Below are positions 56,301-63,120 of a stretch of 64,000 bases of DNA, piece after piece (positions within the stretch are counted from its first letter, which is position 1; each line of letters begins with the position of its first letter). The DNA lies in the NCBI RefSeq assembly GCF_014839805.1, contig NC_051138.1, positions 12,956,983 through 13,020,982 on the forward strand, written 5' to 3'. The DNA is from Manduca sexta (taxonomy: Eukaryota; Arthropoda; Insecta; Lepidoptera; Sphingidae). Under the pieces are notes generated by a model. The model made no database searches. It saw nothing but the letters and a program-made list of their open reading frames with translations, and was not told where the DNA came from. Position numbers and translations under genes: made by a program.

Positions 56301-59108
56301 TGTTCCTTAGAGGCCATTAAGTCGTAGGTGCAAGCCAGCGTTTACTGCAATTATAAAATTCCGTTTCTTTACTCATCAATCTGCTTTGATTATTATTTAT
56401 AACAGTAGTGCATACTACGGCTCCTCAGCGTGAATCTTTCCTAGAGTAGGTATAAGTCTTACTTTATTTCTCCAGAATGAAAAGTGATGACATATTTACA
56501 TAATAATTAAGTTATAGGTATATAATATTATTCCAGAAATTGAAATATCCATGCGCCAAATTGCATCGAAATTATTTCAAAGAATACTTTTACAATGACG
56601 GACTGCCGGGACGAGTGTCCAAAGGTTCAAAAGACAAGGGCGCACACCTCTGACTTTTCTAAAAAAAAAATATTGCGTGTATACTTTGTGAATTATCGCT
56701 TGGTTTAACGGTAAAGGAAAATTATGAGGATACCTCCATACTTGAAAAAATCTCTATAGGATTATTTGGGTGTGTGAAGTCTACCAATCCGCACTAGGCC
56801 AACGTAGTGGATTAAGGCCTAATCCCTTTCTGTAGTAGAATTACTAACACAGGGTTAATATTATTATTTAAATTATTTTCACTTACAAAAATCACATCAC
56901 GTATGTTAGGGTATGTCTACTATATTTACTAAGAAAGAATATTGTTCTTTTGACATTGAATACCTGAACATTTTAATTGAAATTAACTGACATTCCTCTA
57001 ATATAGATATCACGTTAACTTACTATTGAAATAAAACTTTAATATCAATAATACTGCTCGCCAGTTTGCCCTTCCGAACGTTCGTCATATTTATAGATAC
57101 GTATAACACGCAGATGGCAACCGTACGAATCACTTATAATAATAATATAATAATATCAGTCCTGTATTATATACTTGCCCACTACTGAGCACGGGCCTCC
57201 TCTACTACTGAGAGGGATTAGGCCTTAGTCCACCACGCTGGCCTAGTGCGGATTGGTAGACTTCACACACCTTCCAAATTCCTATAGAGAACTTCTCAGG
57301 TATGCAGGTTTCGTCACGATGTTTTCCTTCACCGTTAAAGCAAGCGATAATTCACAAAGAATACACACATATTTTTTTAGAAAAATCAGAGATGTGACCC
57401 TTGGGATTTGAACATGTGGACATTCGTCTCGACAGACCGTTCCACAACCAACTAGGCTATCGCCGCTATACGAGTCACTTACACCTTTCTAATTAAACTT
57501 TGTACGATGTTGATACAAAGACCCATTCTTATGCCGCTCCAGCCCTATTCACATTTTATACATATTACAGTGTCAATTAGGTTTTTTTACGACCTGACTT
57601 CTTTTTCGGGGTATAGCATATAAAAATTATTAAACTATGCTATACATATATTTGTCTAGAGCAGAGGTTCCCCAACTTTTTTTTCTCATAGACCACTTTC
57701 AAAATTTTGCTGGTTCTGGAGGATACCCTGCAGCTAACTTTCTACCATATTTCCTATAATATGCAAATTTTTACATGTAATATTCGTTTAGCTTCTTAAA
57801 ATATTATCTGCACACCTACATTTATAGGTGAAGTCAAGCCAATATTTTAGTTCTTTACTATCAAAATCAGATAAATTTTCGCGGACCTCAGCTTACGAAT
57901 TATGTACCCCCGTATTTTGGTCACGCTAACGTAGACCCCCGTTGAGCCTTCTGTGAACCACATTGGGTATCAATGTTCTAGAGGAAGATGGGGTCAATAG
58001 ACAGATTTATAGCACTATATTTCAGACAACCAGCTTTGGTAAGATTTTTTAACAAGAGTAAGATTTCTTGAGACTCGAACTCCTTTCCATTTTGTAGCCC
58101 TAATAGGGATTCCCTATTACTTCCCTTTCAGATCGGCAACGCATTCATGATTCAACTGGCATTGTCATCATGATCGAGGCACTAACCTGCGTATTGGTCG
58201 GCTTTAAAATTAATAAACAAATAGTTAACTTTCAAATATATTCTCTTCTATCACGTTATGGGTCGACAAACAGTGAGTGCACTTGTTACATCTCTGTTTA
58301 CCTCTTCAAGGATAAAATACACGTGCGTGTGTTCAAGCATACCTTCTAATATAGAGTCCATCGTCTGTCTGTAGAGGTTGTTCCTCATTCTGACGAAGAA
58401 CATCTCCTCAGGTCGCTCCGGGAGGTAGTAGACCACGAGCTCGGTGTGTGCGGAGACGGGTTTCACAGCTTCGTATACAGGTTCACCCTTCACCTTCGTG
58501 CAGACTAGGTTTACCTAGCGGGGAAGATTGATGATAATATGTTTTTCTACTTACGCTAATCACTACATATTATTGTAAATTGTTTAGTCATTAGATTTTT
58601 TGAATACATTTTGTTGGAAAACAACGTTTGACGTTGTAAAAACAAGTTAACAAAGTTTTTAGAAGTGCCCTGTTTGACGCTAACCCTATATGAGATCCAA
58701 TTCGAAAAGTGGAATTAGTAATTAAAATTAAACTATTTTCGGATTTTATCGCGGTTTTAATGTTTTAGTTTTCTCCTAACGTTTCGAAGACTTTGCAGCC
58801 TTCGAAGTCACTGGGAAGGCTACAAAGGCTTAAGAAATCATTATGCAAACCAGTACGGACTGGAATTAGTAAGTCAGCACAGCACACAGAGTCCCTTGGG
58901 ATCTGAATTCAGAACCTGCGTTATAATAAAATACCAAGGAGATATAACTAAAGTCGATGCTAAAAAATCTCGAAATTTAAGCCACATTAGCACTTACTTG
59001 TGGTCCGTAATTTTCCGACACGCGCAGAAATCGAACCCAGTTACAGTGCCGCACTTGGACGCCTCCTGTAGTACAGACTTCATCGAAGAGACCAAAGCGA
59101 TGCCTGAC
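22566..59108 (-). CDS. PRDM-family PR-domain zinc-finger protein (5' partial)
   Basis: Nuclear transcription regulator with a PR (SET-like) domain and DNA-binding C2H2 fingers. Minus-strand exons in order: 59108-58998, 58514-58343, 47022-46756, 45792-45623, 23227-23062, and a candidate last exon 22603-22566. Phases agree at every junction and the joined length is 924 bases (307 residues plus stop). Order: PR-domain C-terminal half (residues 1-95, with [31 protein letters not shown] and TELVVYY); PLDLS, a CtBP-binding type motif; a serine-rich linker; five fingers starting [56 protein letters not shown] and [14 protein letters not shown], joined by TGEKPH-type linkers. The N-terminal half of the PR domain and the start codon were not found and probably lie beyond 64000. 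A PRDM14-like identity is possible from the finger layout but not established. Confidence 0.85.
23062..23227 (-). CDS. PRDM gene exon with zinc fingers 4 and 5
   Basis: Acceptor TTTCGCAG, then [18 protein letters not shown], continuing through a second finger [17 protein letters not shown] to LFLHTG. Donor GTAAGA, phase 1. It joins the HIK end of the previous exon to restore a standard HIKEKPHKC linker. Confidence 0.9.
24005..24275 (+). repeat. Dispersed repeat D, 5'-type segment
   Basis: GTACACAAGGTGTTAGAGCC and GTGTCGCGTTCTGGGAACCT correspond to GTACACAAGGTTTTAAAACC and GTGTCGCGTTCCGGAATCAG at 60415 onward; the rest has drifted. Confidence 0.55.
24340..24474 (+). repeat. Dispersed repeat D, core segment
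   Basis: TATAATTGTGTCGACCGCCG, CATTCTATTGATCCCAC and TTACCATCAGGGG match the copies at 55793-55874 and 60510-60628. Confidence 0.6.
24486..24858. mobile_element. Foldback element with long inverted ends
   Basis: Inverted repeats of about 70 bp (24519-24592 and 24791-24858: GAAATAAAACTAAAAACTAT, GGATTTTATCGCGG, ATATTATTATTTTCTC), plus an internal perfect 17-bp hairpin (24597-24613 and 24624-24640). The 11-bp direct repeat AAAGAGTTCAT flanks 24486-24858. It is non-coding; decayed relatives lie at 14430, 34425-34565 and 58705-58820. Confidence 0.8.
26330..26525 (+). mobile_element. tRNA-like SINE, family B
   Basis: B-box-like CTCAGGTTCTATCCCCGGGT, then TTTTTCTACTCAGTATCAGC and GGCGATAGGCTCACC, the signature of the second SINE family here. 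Confidence 0.75.
26764..27070 (+). mobile_element. SINE family A, B box deleted
   Basis: Head GCGGCGATAGCATAGTTGG, then a deletion joining AGACTATTGT to CACACCCCTC, which removes the B box. Body and ATTATT tail are intact. Confidence 0.87.
27071..29185. other. Intron DNA with little recognisable content
   Basis: No gene. A short LINE scrap at 27898-27982 (CTGCTGAACATGGGCC, GCGGCCTGCATCCATTC) is the same type and orientation as that at 29190-29360. Block 28090-28300 is richer in CG. Confidence 0.5.
29190..29360 (-). pseudogene. RTE-type LINE C-terminal fragment
   Basis: The minus strand reads roughly [17 protein letters not shown], the C-terminal tail of RTE-type reverse transcriptases, followed by non-coding sequence ending in ATGATGATG. 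There is no RT core. Confidence 0.65.
30156..30215. repeat. (TA)n microsatellite, 60 bp
   Basis: Uninterrupted TA repeat. It creates long but meaningless open frames (runs of IYIY) on both strands. Confidence 0.98.
30763..31002 (-). mobile_element. SINE family A with internal deletion
   Basis: Reversed copy: starts TATTATTAGCCCTGTA, ends AGGCTATCGCTGCT. The central part between the GAGAGGG and GTATGCAGG segments is deleted (about 90 bp). Confidence 0.87.
31317..31339. repeat. Short (AT)n repeat
   Basis: About 23 bp of alternating AT. Confidence 0.95.
31340..32601. other. Intron DNA, no gene recognised
   Basis: AT-rich unique sequence. The frame at 31977-32234 has no recognisable domain. 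Confidence 0.5.
32602..32781 (-). mobile_element. MITE of the GGGCCTTATTCT family
   Basis: Starts GGGCCCTTATTCTGTATG, ends GGGATAGAGAATAAGGCCCC; reversed relative to the 6045 copy. Confidence 0.9.
33330..33650 (+). mobile_element. SINE family A, diverged
   Basis: Head GCGGTGATAGCTTAGTTGG, body ACCAGCGTGGTGGATTAAG and a TATTATTATTAG tail. It is more mutated than most copies. Confidence 0.85.
34310..34425 (+). repeat. SINE family B fragment
   Basis: ATATCAGCCCGGAGTC and GGTAGGCTCGCTTCC match the family B body. Confidence 0.6.
34426..34565 (+). repeat. Foldback-element fragment
   Basis: GTGGGTAGATATTGTAACTT and AATATAAAAACCTTGATAAA then ATAGTTTTATTTCAATG match the right half of the element at 24486-24858. 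Confidence 0.65.
34566..36939. other. Intron DNA, no gene recognised
   Basis: Mostly AT-rich unique sequence. GTTCGACTTCC (minus strand, near 34600) may be a decayed SINE B box. Confidence 0.45.
36940..36990 (+). repeat. Helitron-like tail fragment
   Basis: CACGTGGGCGGAGCAGCGGG followed by CAAAAGTTAGT is a mutated version of the hairpin and CTAGT end at 9230. Confidence 0.5.
37108..37260 (-). repeat. Dispersed repeat D, reversed
   Basis: GCAGTCGACACAATTATGCC, GGCCTGTTGAAACCGGACAC and GTGGGCCACTATG are the reverse of the copy at 60410-60628. Confidence 0.65.
37660..37822 (+). repeat. SINE family A, 3' part
   Basis: 5'-truncated: GGTGTGTGAAGTCTACCCAT, GCCCAGCAGTGGGACAGTAT, ACAGGGCTGATATTATTAT. 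Confidence 0.8.
38110..38257 (+). repeat. Dispersed repeat R, left half
   Basis: GCAAATCGTTCTAATGATAA and TTAGATTTTACAT match 61915-61950. The right half continues after the SINE, near 38578-38640 (AGCCGGCAGGAATATATAGG). Confidence 0.55.
38258..38577 (+). mobile_element. SINE family A, near full length
   Basis: Head GCAGCGATAGCCTAGTTGG, B box GGTTCAAATCCC, body and ATATTATTA tail. It is inserted into repeat R, whose two halves flank it. Confidence 0.9.
38690..39030 (+). pseudogene. LINE C-terminal fragment
   Basis: Reads [14 protein letters not shown], then [16 protein letters not shown] and SIVSTHPCK, a C-terminal segment common in moth LINE polyproteins. The same family, reversed, lies at 53885-54180. 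Confidence 0.6.
39997..40158 (-). mobile_element. SINE family A, 5'-truncated
   Basis: (ATA)n then ATCAGCCCTGTATTATATAC to AATTCCTATAGAGAA, reversed; the tRNA-like head is missing. Confidence 0.85.
40306..40531 (+). mobile_element. tRNA-like SINE, family B, near full length
   Basis: GAGGTGGCTTAGTACGGTAC resembles an A box; CGCGGCGGAATCCCGGATTC is a degenerate B box. Then TATCAGCCCGGAGTCTGC, GGCGATAGGCTCGCCCC and CGCCTCTGCCTACACC. Confidence 0.8.
41590..41890. other. CG-rich island of unknown nature
   Basis: About 300 bp with many CpG pairs (CGCGTCGC, GACGTCGCGGCC, CCCGGG) in otherwise AT-rich intron DNA. Frames of 65-75 codons are open on both strands but none is recognisable. Confidence 0.5.
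42583..42960 (-). repeat. LINE 3' UTR, reversed
   Basis: The minus strand ends GACGTATCATAAGTGCAACT, TTGTTCGCCTACG and AATAAATAAAG. The same tail is on the plus strand at 49690-49765. Confidence 0.65.
43838..44075 (-). mobile_element. tRNA-like SINE, family B, reversed
   Basis: CACTCACGCCTTTTATCC, CCGGAGAGGTAGGC, ACTACGGACTGATACTGAG, then GACCTAGGGATCTAACC (decayed B box) and TACAACTACTCCATCA. Confidence 0.78.
44824..44835. promoter_or_regulatory. NRF1/EWG-type palindrome
   Basis: TGCGCATGCGCT matches the YGCGCATGCGCR consensus of NRF-1 and fly EWG. There is only one site, inside a large intron, so a functional role is unproven. Confidence 0.35.
44960..45138 (+). mobile_element. MITE of the GGGCCTTATTCT family
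   Basis: Full copy from GGGGCCTTATTCTCTATCCC to AGAATAAGGGCCCTG. Confidence 0.9.
45139..45230 (+). mobile_element. Deleted copy of the same MITE, in tandem
   Basis: GGGGCGTTTCTACACC, TTTTGACAGTACGTAACAAG and CATACAGAATAAGGACCCTG, immediately after the full copy and lacking its middle. Confidence 0.8.
45505..45600 (-). repeat. Dispersed repeat D fragment, next to a PRDM exon
   Basis: GGGACCCCACAGCAATTGAT and GTGTCGACTAACGAG echo the reversed core of repeat D. It ends about 25 bp from the exon at 45623. Confidence 0.45.
45623..45792 (-). CDS. PRDM gene exon with zinc fingers 2 and 3
   Basis: Acceptor TTTTGTTAACAG, then (G)[17 protein letters not shown]..., a second finger [17 protein letters not shown], and HIK before the donor GTAAGC (phase 0). 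The C-x2-C-x12-H-x3-H spacing is complete in both fingers. Confidence 0.92.
45793..46755 (-). other. PRDM intron, 963 bp
   Basis: No repeat recognised. It contains the CRE-type palindrome TGACGTCA near 46190. Confidence 0.6.
46756..47022 (-). CDS. PRDM gene exon: CtBP-type motif, linker, finger 1
   Basis: Acceptor TTTGTTCGCAG, then (D)[11 protein letters not shown] with the PLDLS motif, a serine-rich stretch ([13 protein letters not shown]), a basic segment [11 protein letters not shown], and the first finger [17 protein letters not shown]. Donor GTAAGG, phase 1. The phase-1 start fits the preceding exon exactly. Confidence 0.9.
47172..47505 (-). mobile_element. Helitron-like non-autonomous element
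   Basis: Reversed: the 3' end AAAAGCTAGT with the nearby GC-rich hairpin is at 47172. The 5' part (minus strand) reads AAAGCTGAAGAGTTTG, TTTGTTTGAACGCGCTAAT and TTGGATAGCC, typical of short moth Helitrons. A (TA)n stretch at 47346-47374 interrupts it. Confidence 0.65.
47346..47374. repeat. (TA)n repeat
   Basis: About 29 bp of alternating TA inside the Helitron-like element. Confidence 0.95.
48158..48312 (-). repeat. SINE family B, reversed, 5' half
   Basis: CCCAGACTCCGTTGATACTG, CAGCCAGGGACCAAACCTGA (B-box region) and CAACTACGCTAT match the head half of the family. Confidence 0.7.
49690..49765 (+). repeat. LINE 3' tail
   Basis: CTTATCATACGTGCAACTAT, GTTCGCCTGCGTGATGAAT and AATAAAG; same family as 42583-42960. 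Confidence 0.6.
49998..50100 (+). repeat. SINE family B, 3' fragment
   Basis: GAAGTCTGGAATTTGTGCC, TCTCTGCCTACCC and AGGATAAAGGCGTGATG. Confidence 0.65.
51341..51554 (+). mobile_element. Helitron-like short element
   Basis: 5' AAAAGTTTGTTTGTAGGGGC, TAATCTCTGGAACTATTG; 3' hairpin region CGCGGCTGAAGACGCGAG, then CAAAAGCTAGT. Non-coding. Confidence 0.6.
52027..52345 (+). mobile_element. SINE family A, diverged
   Basis: GCGGCGATAGTCTACTTGG head, decayed B box, CACTAAGCCAGATCGGTGG body, CAGCAGTGGGATAGTATAT end. Confidence 0.85.
53262..53355 (+). repeat. SINE family B, 3' fragment
   Basis: GGGTGGCCTGGTTGCACTTC and TGCCTACCGC, GATCAAGGCGTGATGTGTGA. Confidence 0.6.
53885..54180 (-). pseudogene. 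LINE C-terminal fragment
   Basis: The minus strand reads [23 protein letters not shown] sequence, then [29 protein letters not shown]. Same family as 38690-39030, with minor frame damage. Confidence 0.65.
54853..55180 (-). mobile_element. SINE family A, nested inside another SINE
   Basis: Full-length reversed copy with a (CTA)n tail and head ending GGCTATCGCCGC. The 13-bp AGTTATGTGTGTA occurs at both sides (54840-54852 and 55190-55202) as target duplication; nine extra bases TTTTAAGTT lie between the SINE head and the right repeat. Confidence 0.9.
55404..55581 (+). mobile_element. MITE of the GGGCCTTATTCT family, nested in a SINE tail
   Basis: GGGGCCTTATTCTCTATCCC to CAGAATAAGGGCCC. It splits the SINE tail between ATACAGACTG and TGATGTTATT. 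Confidence 0.9.
55615..55766 (+). repeat. SINE family A, 3' part
   Basis: AGAATTTCTCAGGTACTTCT, CTACCAACCCGCACTGCGCC and ACAGGACTGATATTACC. A second, truncated copy directly after the nested stack. Confidence 0.8.
55769..55792. repeat. Poly(T) tract
   Basis: About 23 T in a row between a SINE tail and repeat D. Confidence 0.9.
55793..55874 (+). repeat. Dispersed repeat D, split by a MITE
   Basis: TTTTGTCGACTGCCGAGG, CGATATTCTATTGAACCCC and TTTATCATCAG. It continues after the MITE with AGGTGTAG...GGGTCACTT (56056-56120). Confidence 0.65.
55875..56055 (+). mobile_element. MITE of the GGGCCTTATTCT family, nested in repeat D
   Basis: GGGGCCTTATTCTCTATCCC to ATACAGAATAAGTGCCC. Confidence 0.88.
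56598..56872 (+). mobile_element. SINE family A, head truncated
   Basis: Begins at GACGGACTGCCGGGACGAG, with a decayed B box AAGGTTCAAAAGAC and tail TAATATTATTATTT. Confidence 0.83.
57136..57466 (-). mobile_element. SINE family A, full length, with target duplication
   Basis: Reversed copy, (ATA)n tail at the left, head ending ACTAGGCTATCGCCGC. Flanks ACGAATCACTTA (57124) and ACGAGTCACTTA (57470) form a target duplication with one mismatch. Confidence 0.9.
58270..58335 (+). repeat. SINE family B scrap beside a PRDM splice donor
   Basis: CACTTGTTACATCTCTGTTT, ACCTCTTCAAGGATAAAATA and ACACGTGCGTGTGTT resemble the SINE B 3' part. It ends about 8 bp from the exon at 58343. Confidence 0.5.
58343..58514 (-). 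CDS. PRDM gene exon: PR domain, C-terminal part
   Basis: Acceptor CTTCCCCGCTAG, then [37 protein letters not shown] and [20 protein letters not shown]. The NL..........Y.A.......TEL.V.Y pattern is that of PR/SET domains. Phase 0 in, phase 1 out (GAAG before GTATGC). Confidence 0.9.
58705..58820. repeat. Foldback-element fragment
   Basis: TTCGGATTTTATCGCGGTTT, TAATGTTTTAGTTTTCTCC and AACGTTTCGAAGAC match the left arm of the element at 24486-24858. Confidence 0.65.
58998..59108 (-). CDS. PRDM gene exon: PR domain, central part
   Basis: Acceptor TATCTTTGTCACAG, then [18 protein letters not shown] and [19 protein letters not shown], donor GTAAGT; 111 bases, phase 0 at both ends. The NWVRFLR segment is the NW.RF..... 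motif of PR domains, and joining to the next exon gives GPQ-VNLVC, as expected before the NL motif. Confidence 0.85.
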
Positions 59109-59176
59109 CTGTGACAAAGATACATCGATCATTAGGATTTGTCAATAGACATATATGACGATGCAAATAAATATTT

Positions 59177-59290
59177 CAAACATGCCGGCATAATTGTGTC
59201 GACAGGCGAAGGATAATCATATCTTCGCAGTTGACACTCTATTTGGATGGAGGGAGATCACTTAGAACGTTCCCGTATAAATACAAAAAT
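59177..59290 (+). repeat. Dispersed repeat D
   Basis: CATGCCGGCATAATTGTGTC, GACAGGCGAAGG and GTTGACACTCTATTTGG. Confidence 0.6.
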
Positions 59291-59757
59291 GTTAATACTT
59301 GGTTGAAAAAATAATAAATAGTAGCTATATTGAATGAATTCTTGATCGAGCCAAGACCTTTGAAAATCTATATAGCATTTATTTCCTAGTTTAGTGCAAC
59401 CTACATAAGTTACCGGGGCAATATATCTGATAGTTCGACACTATAACACGGGTTGTAGATGCCACTCATTCTTCGGACCGGGATGAAATAAAACCTAGAA
59501 CTTACATTAAAGCTACGCATACATACAGAGCGAGATTCACTCGCTAATCGTAAACCGAAACGAATCCTCCTCGTAAGAAGATGCGAAACGATTTCTTGCT
59601 GTTTCAATTAAACATAACAGTCATTCACTATCAAAATGCATTAGATGTAAAATAGAATGCAGTGTATGTAACCGCATTATCATAAATGCAACGTAAATTG
59701 CGCTCGTTTCTCTAATCGGACGTCAAAGATTAACAGGTAGATAGGACATTTTATATC

Positions 59758-59822
59758 TACTCTATACAAAATTCGGCTCTGCATACCCCTTCGGAGATAA
59801 AAAAGGCGCATGTATGTGTGCA
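59758..59822 (+). repeat. SINE family B, 3' scrap
   Basis: GGCTCTGCATACCCCTTCGG, AGATAAAAAAGGCGCATGTA. Confidence 0.55.
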
Positions 59823-60409
59823 TAATTCCAAAACTCTATGCGTGGGAGATAAATAACTCAGGGTTGTCGAAACTGAATGATGCATGAATTGGTCAAAGAT
59901 AGATTACGATACCATCTTAATTAATGACTAAATAAAACATATGAGAAAGTAAGTCCGTCGCTAATGATCAAACATAATTAAGATGTTTGATGAAGTACGA
60001 AAGTTGGAAGTCGTGACTAAATTAATTAATTAGAAAAATTAACGTCCACAACTCAATTTGATTGCGTTACGAATGAGTGGTTTGAGAGAGATAAGTTAAG
60101 GCATAGAGCTTATTGCTGGTAGAAGTGTTAATCAATACATCTAAAAGCGAGGACCTGTAATTAGCTACATGTTGCTTAAATGTATTTTCTAATTCATTTG
60201 TTAGCGCTGTTGGTCTTCCAATAAAAATAAAATAAACAATAAAATACAAAATCAATAGTTAAAATTACGAGGAATTAATTAATCTACTGCTTTTGAAATA
60301 GGTTAAATAATAAACGACACTGACGATAAGGGGACGATAATAAACACCTCGCTTATGCAAAAACAGTTTCAACACCTATTTTAATAGTTTTAGCCACGCT
60401 GAAGATAAG

Positions 60410-60628
60410 TACGACGTACACAAGGTTTTAAAACCCGCCATAGTGGCCCATGTAAATGTGTCGCGTTCCGGAATCAGCCTGTGTATATCCGGTTCCAACA
60501 GGCCGGTATAATTGTGTCGACTGTCGAGAGGTAACCATCTCTGGTCAGTCGACATTCTATTGAACCCCACACCACGTATCATCAGGTGAAGACGAGTCAC
60601 TTTATCGGGCCCGTAAAAGCAAGTAGAC
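60410..60628 (+). repeat. Dispersed repeat D, longest copy
   Basis: GTACACAAGGTTTTAAAACC, TGTGTCGCGTTCCGGAATCA, GGCCGGTATAATTGTGTCGA, CATTCTATTGAACCCCAC and ATCATCAGGTG. Non-coding; no terminal structure identified. Confidence 0.65.
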
Positions 60629-61904
60629 ATAATATTTACGTATACAGTCCATCCTAACTGATGTCATAAACTAATAACAGTTTCATTATTCCTTCTTGTG
60701 CTACTTTATGACTCTTGTAACGCAGGTGACAAATTTTTGGTGTTGAAAGTTTGCTTATTAATTATACCTATGTTATAATTAGAACTTAGAAGTGGCACCT
60801 TTTTTCATTTTTCTCGTTTGCAAAATCTGTTCTGACACCTAACTTAGTCTATGACCGTGAGCTTTCAACTAACCGCCGCTGAATCGAGCTTATGCGTAAT
60901 GACGTGAAAATTACAAAAAGTGCGGTCGAGCGGCATGCGGGCTGCAAGATGCAATCTGCCATGCCTCAATTAATGAATGAGATAGTGATTATTTAAGTAT
61001 TTTATGTTGAGATTAATTTGAAAAGTAAAGTTCAAATAGTGAGGGCGGGTTCTAAAGTTACTTAAGTAGGTTTTTATATCATATATTTGAGCTTGTAACT
61101 TGATGTTACATGATGTCAAGCCTCATAATCGGCTCCAATATCAATCGTGGATAGATTTTCAAAATTGCTAAAATACATTACAAAAACTCCCTTGACCCGT
61201 CAAATATGGTATATGAAACCAGTGCCTTATTCAATCATTAAGGTTACATAGTTTCATAGTATAACGATACGAATTTAGCGCATGGAAACAGTATTAAGTA
61301 TTTTCATGTAAAGCAGACTGGCATAAGAATTGTGATCGCTGAAGGACCGATATTTTTTGTACACATTTTTCCGTCCGAGAATAAAAAATATTCATAACAT
61401 AAATCTTCTCACAGTCCAAACCGTTTCAAAAAACGAAATTTACAATTATAAATATTGATTTCCCATCATTGTTTATCATTATTTTAATTTATATTATGAA
61501 TATTCAAAAGTTATATCACTATAATCTCACGCATCGGCATCAAAATAATCATGTTAAATCATAAATAAATATGTAAATTTATACTAATATTGTACGGTGT
61601 TCGCTTAATTAATTCCGAATATGAAACGGAATATTAATTGGAATTAGATTCAGCTATTTTCTAAATTAATTGTTTTATTTCGAAGATGATTCTAATAGAC
61701 TTGTTGAGAATACTTTATCTGTTTATTTCTCTATCATATATATTTTGAATAGGTGCGTAATAATTAATATCTATATCGAGATCGACTGAACTAAATTAAT
61801 ATATAGCACTTTTTATTGCCTTAGGCAGCACTGGAGAAAGGTGAAATATTCCGAAAAGGTACTCGATAGTCGACAAAACATATAGGTATTAGGTAATATG
61901 CATA

Positions 61905-62124
61905 AATTCTATCTACAAATCGTTCTAATAATAATTGGATTCTACAGAAATTCTACTTAAAGGAGGGCCGGTAGGAATCGAGTTACATGGGCCCTTCGCC
62001 ACTGGTAGGCAAACGAGCAAGCAACCCGCCTGATGGCAAGCGGCGCCCGTCATCCATGGACTTTAAGCAATGCTGGGGACACAGCCAAGACCCTGCCTAC
62101 AGGTAAGGTGGCACTCTTAGTAAG

Positions 62125-62125
<1 letters not shown>
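61905..62125 (+). repeat. Dispersed repeat R
   Basis: ACAAATCGTTCTAATAATAA, GGGCCGGTAGGAATCGAG, then GATGGCAAGCGGCGCCCGTC and CAATGCTGGGGACACAGCC, phrases common in moth interspersed repeats. A second copy is split around 38258-38577. Confidence 0.6.
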
Positions 62126-62165
<40 letters not shown>

Positions 62166-62170
62166 CCATC
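62125..62170. repeat. (CAT)n microsatellite
   Basis: About 14 CAT units, at the end of repeat R. Confidence 0.95.
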
Positions 62171-62889
62171 AGGTCATAGCCCTCGAAGAACACCATTGCA
62201 GGAAGCCCATTCCATAGTTTTAAATAATTGATGAAATTCATTTTGATTATAATATAAATTTTATATATTTACAAGTCGTCTTAATATTATTATAAGACAG
62301 TATTAAATAAATAAATTTCTGTTCAAATTAAAAACCAAAATCAAATACAGCAAGAATAATATATAACGTCGCATTAAAACATATAGATACATCCATTTCA
62401 TCGCATTGAATAAGGGCAAACAGACGAAAGTTAGAAAGCATCCGTTCATTCTATAGGATTTTTTATTCGGGTGTGGGTCCATAAATCAGAGGTCCCGTTA
62501 GCCGATCCCCGAATACGCGACAACCTGGGGTTTCTTTGTGATGTCCAGTTTTTGCCTAAATGACGCACGCCTAAACCCTGGGAACTTGAGTTAGGATCCA
62601 GACGATTTATAAACAACGGTACATTTCAAATGTCGTTGGGTGTTCTGTTTTAATGGGTTATTTAGAATCTATATTGTTTTGATGTTGTATACTCAAAATA
62701 CATACGTCCTCGTCTGAGTACAATGTTGATATAGCATAAAAAATATAAAAAGAATTAAAAATATTTTTATTTAATTTTGACAAGAAATGTCTTTTAAAAA
62801 ATATACCACAATTAACCACGTAGATAATTTATACGTGTAAAATGAATTTTAATAAGTAGAAAATTAAAATTAAAATCTAACAACTTCAC

Positions 62890-63120
62890 GGCCTGTCGAT
62901 AATCGATCATAATGTTATTACCATAAATCTTTTTAACGATTATAAAAAATAATCGTTACGCAACCCGCAACGCCCTAGCCATAATTTTATTAGGGCAACT
63001 TAAAATTCCGTCCGCAGCGCACCGAAGGAACATCGATTACATTACGTTTGCCGCAATCGATACTGAATCGATTTTTAATCAATCTCCTAAATGGTCTCTA
63101 TCAAATTTTAATTGACGTCA
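62890..63120. promoter_or_regulatory. Candidate enhancer with clustered ATCGAT sites
   Basis: ATCGAT at 62902, 63032, 63056 and 63067, in a less AT-rich, repeat-free block. ATCGAT is the core of Onecut/Cut-type homeodomain sites. Function is inferred only from the clustering. Confidence 0.3.

Larger units (their letters stand above)
47023..58342 (-). other. PRDM intron, 11.3 kb, repeat-filled
   Basis: No other gene recognised. It contains Helitron-like, SINE, LINE and MITE copies listed separately. Less AT-rich unique blocks at 49010-49110, 50460-50600 and 52640-52760 could be regulatory, by composition only. Confidence 0.7.
59109..62880. other. Presumed PRDM intron or 5' flank, repeats only
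   Basis: The exon for the N-terminal half of the PR domain was searched for and not found here. It contains repeat D, SINE B scraps and repeat R, plus unique AT-rich DNA. Confidence 0.5.

Noticed and set aside
62125..62170. CRISPR-like or coding repeat
   Set aside because: A simple (CAT)n microsatellite with no spacers.
62460..62600. Possible upstream PRDM exon (less AT-rich block)
   Set aside because: No PR-domain motif in any minus-strand frame; the text looks like an interspersed repeat.
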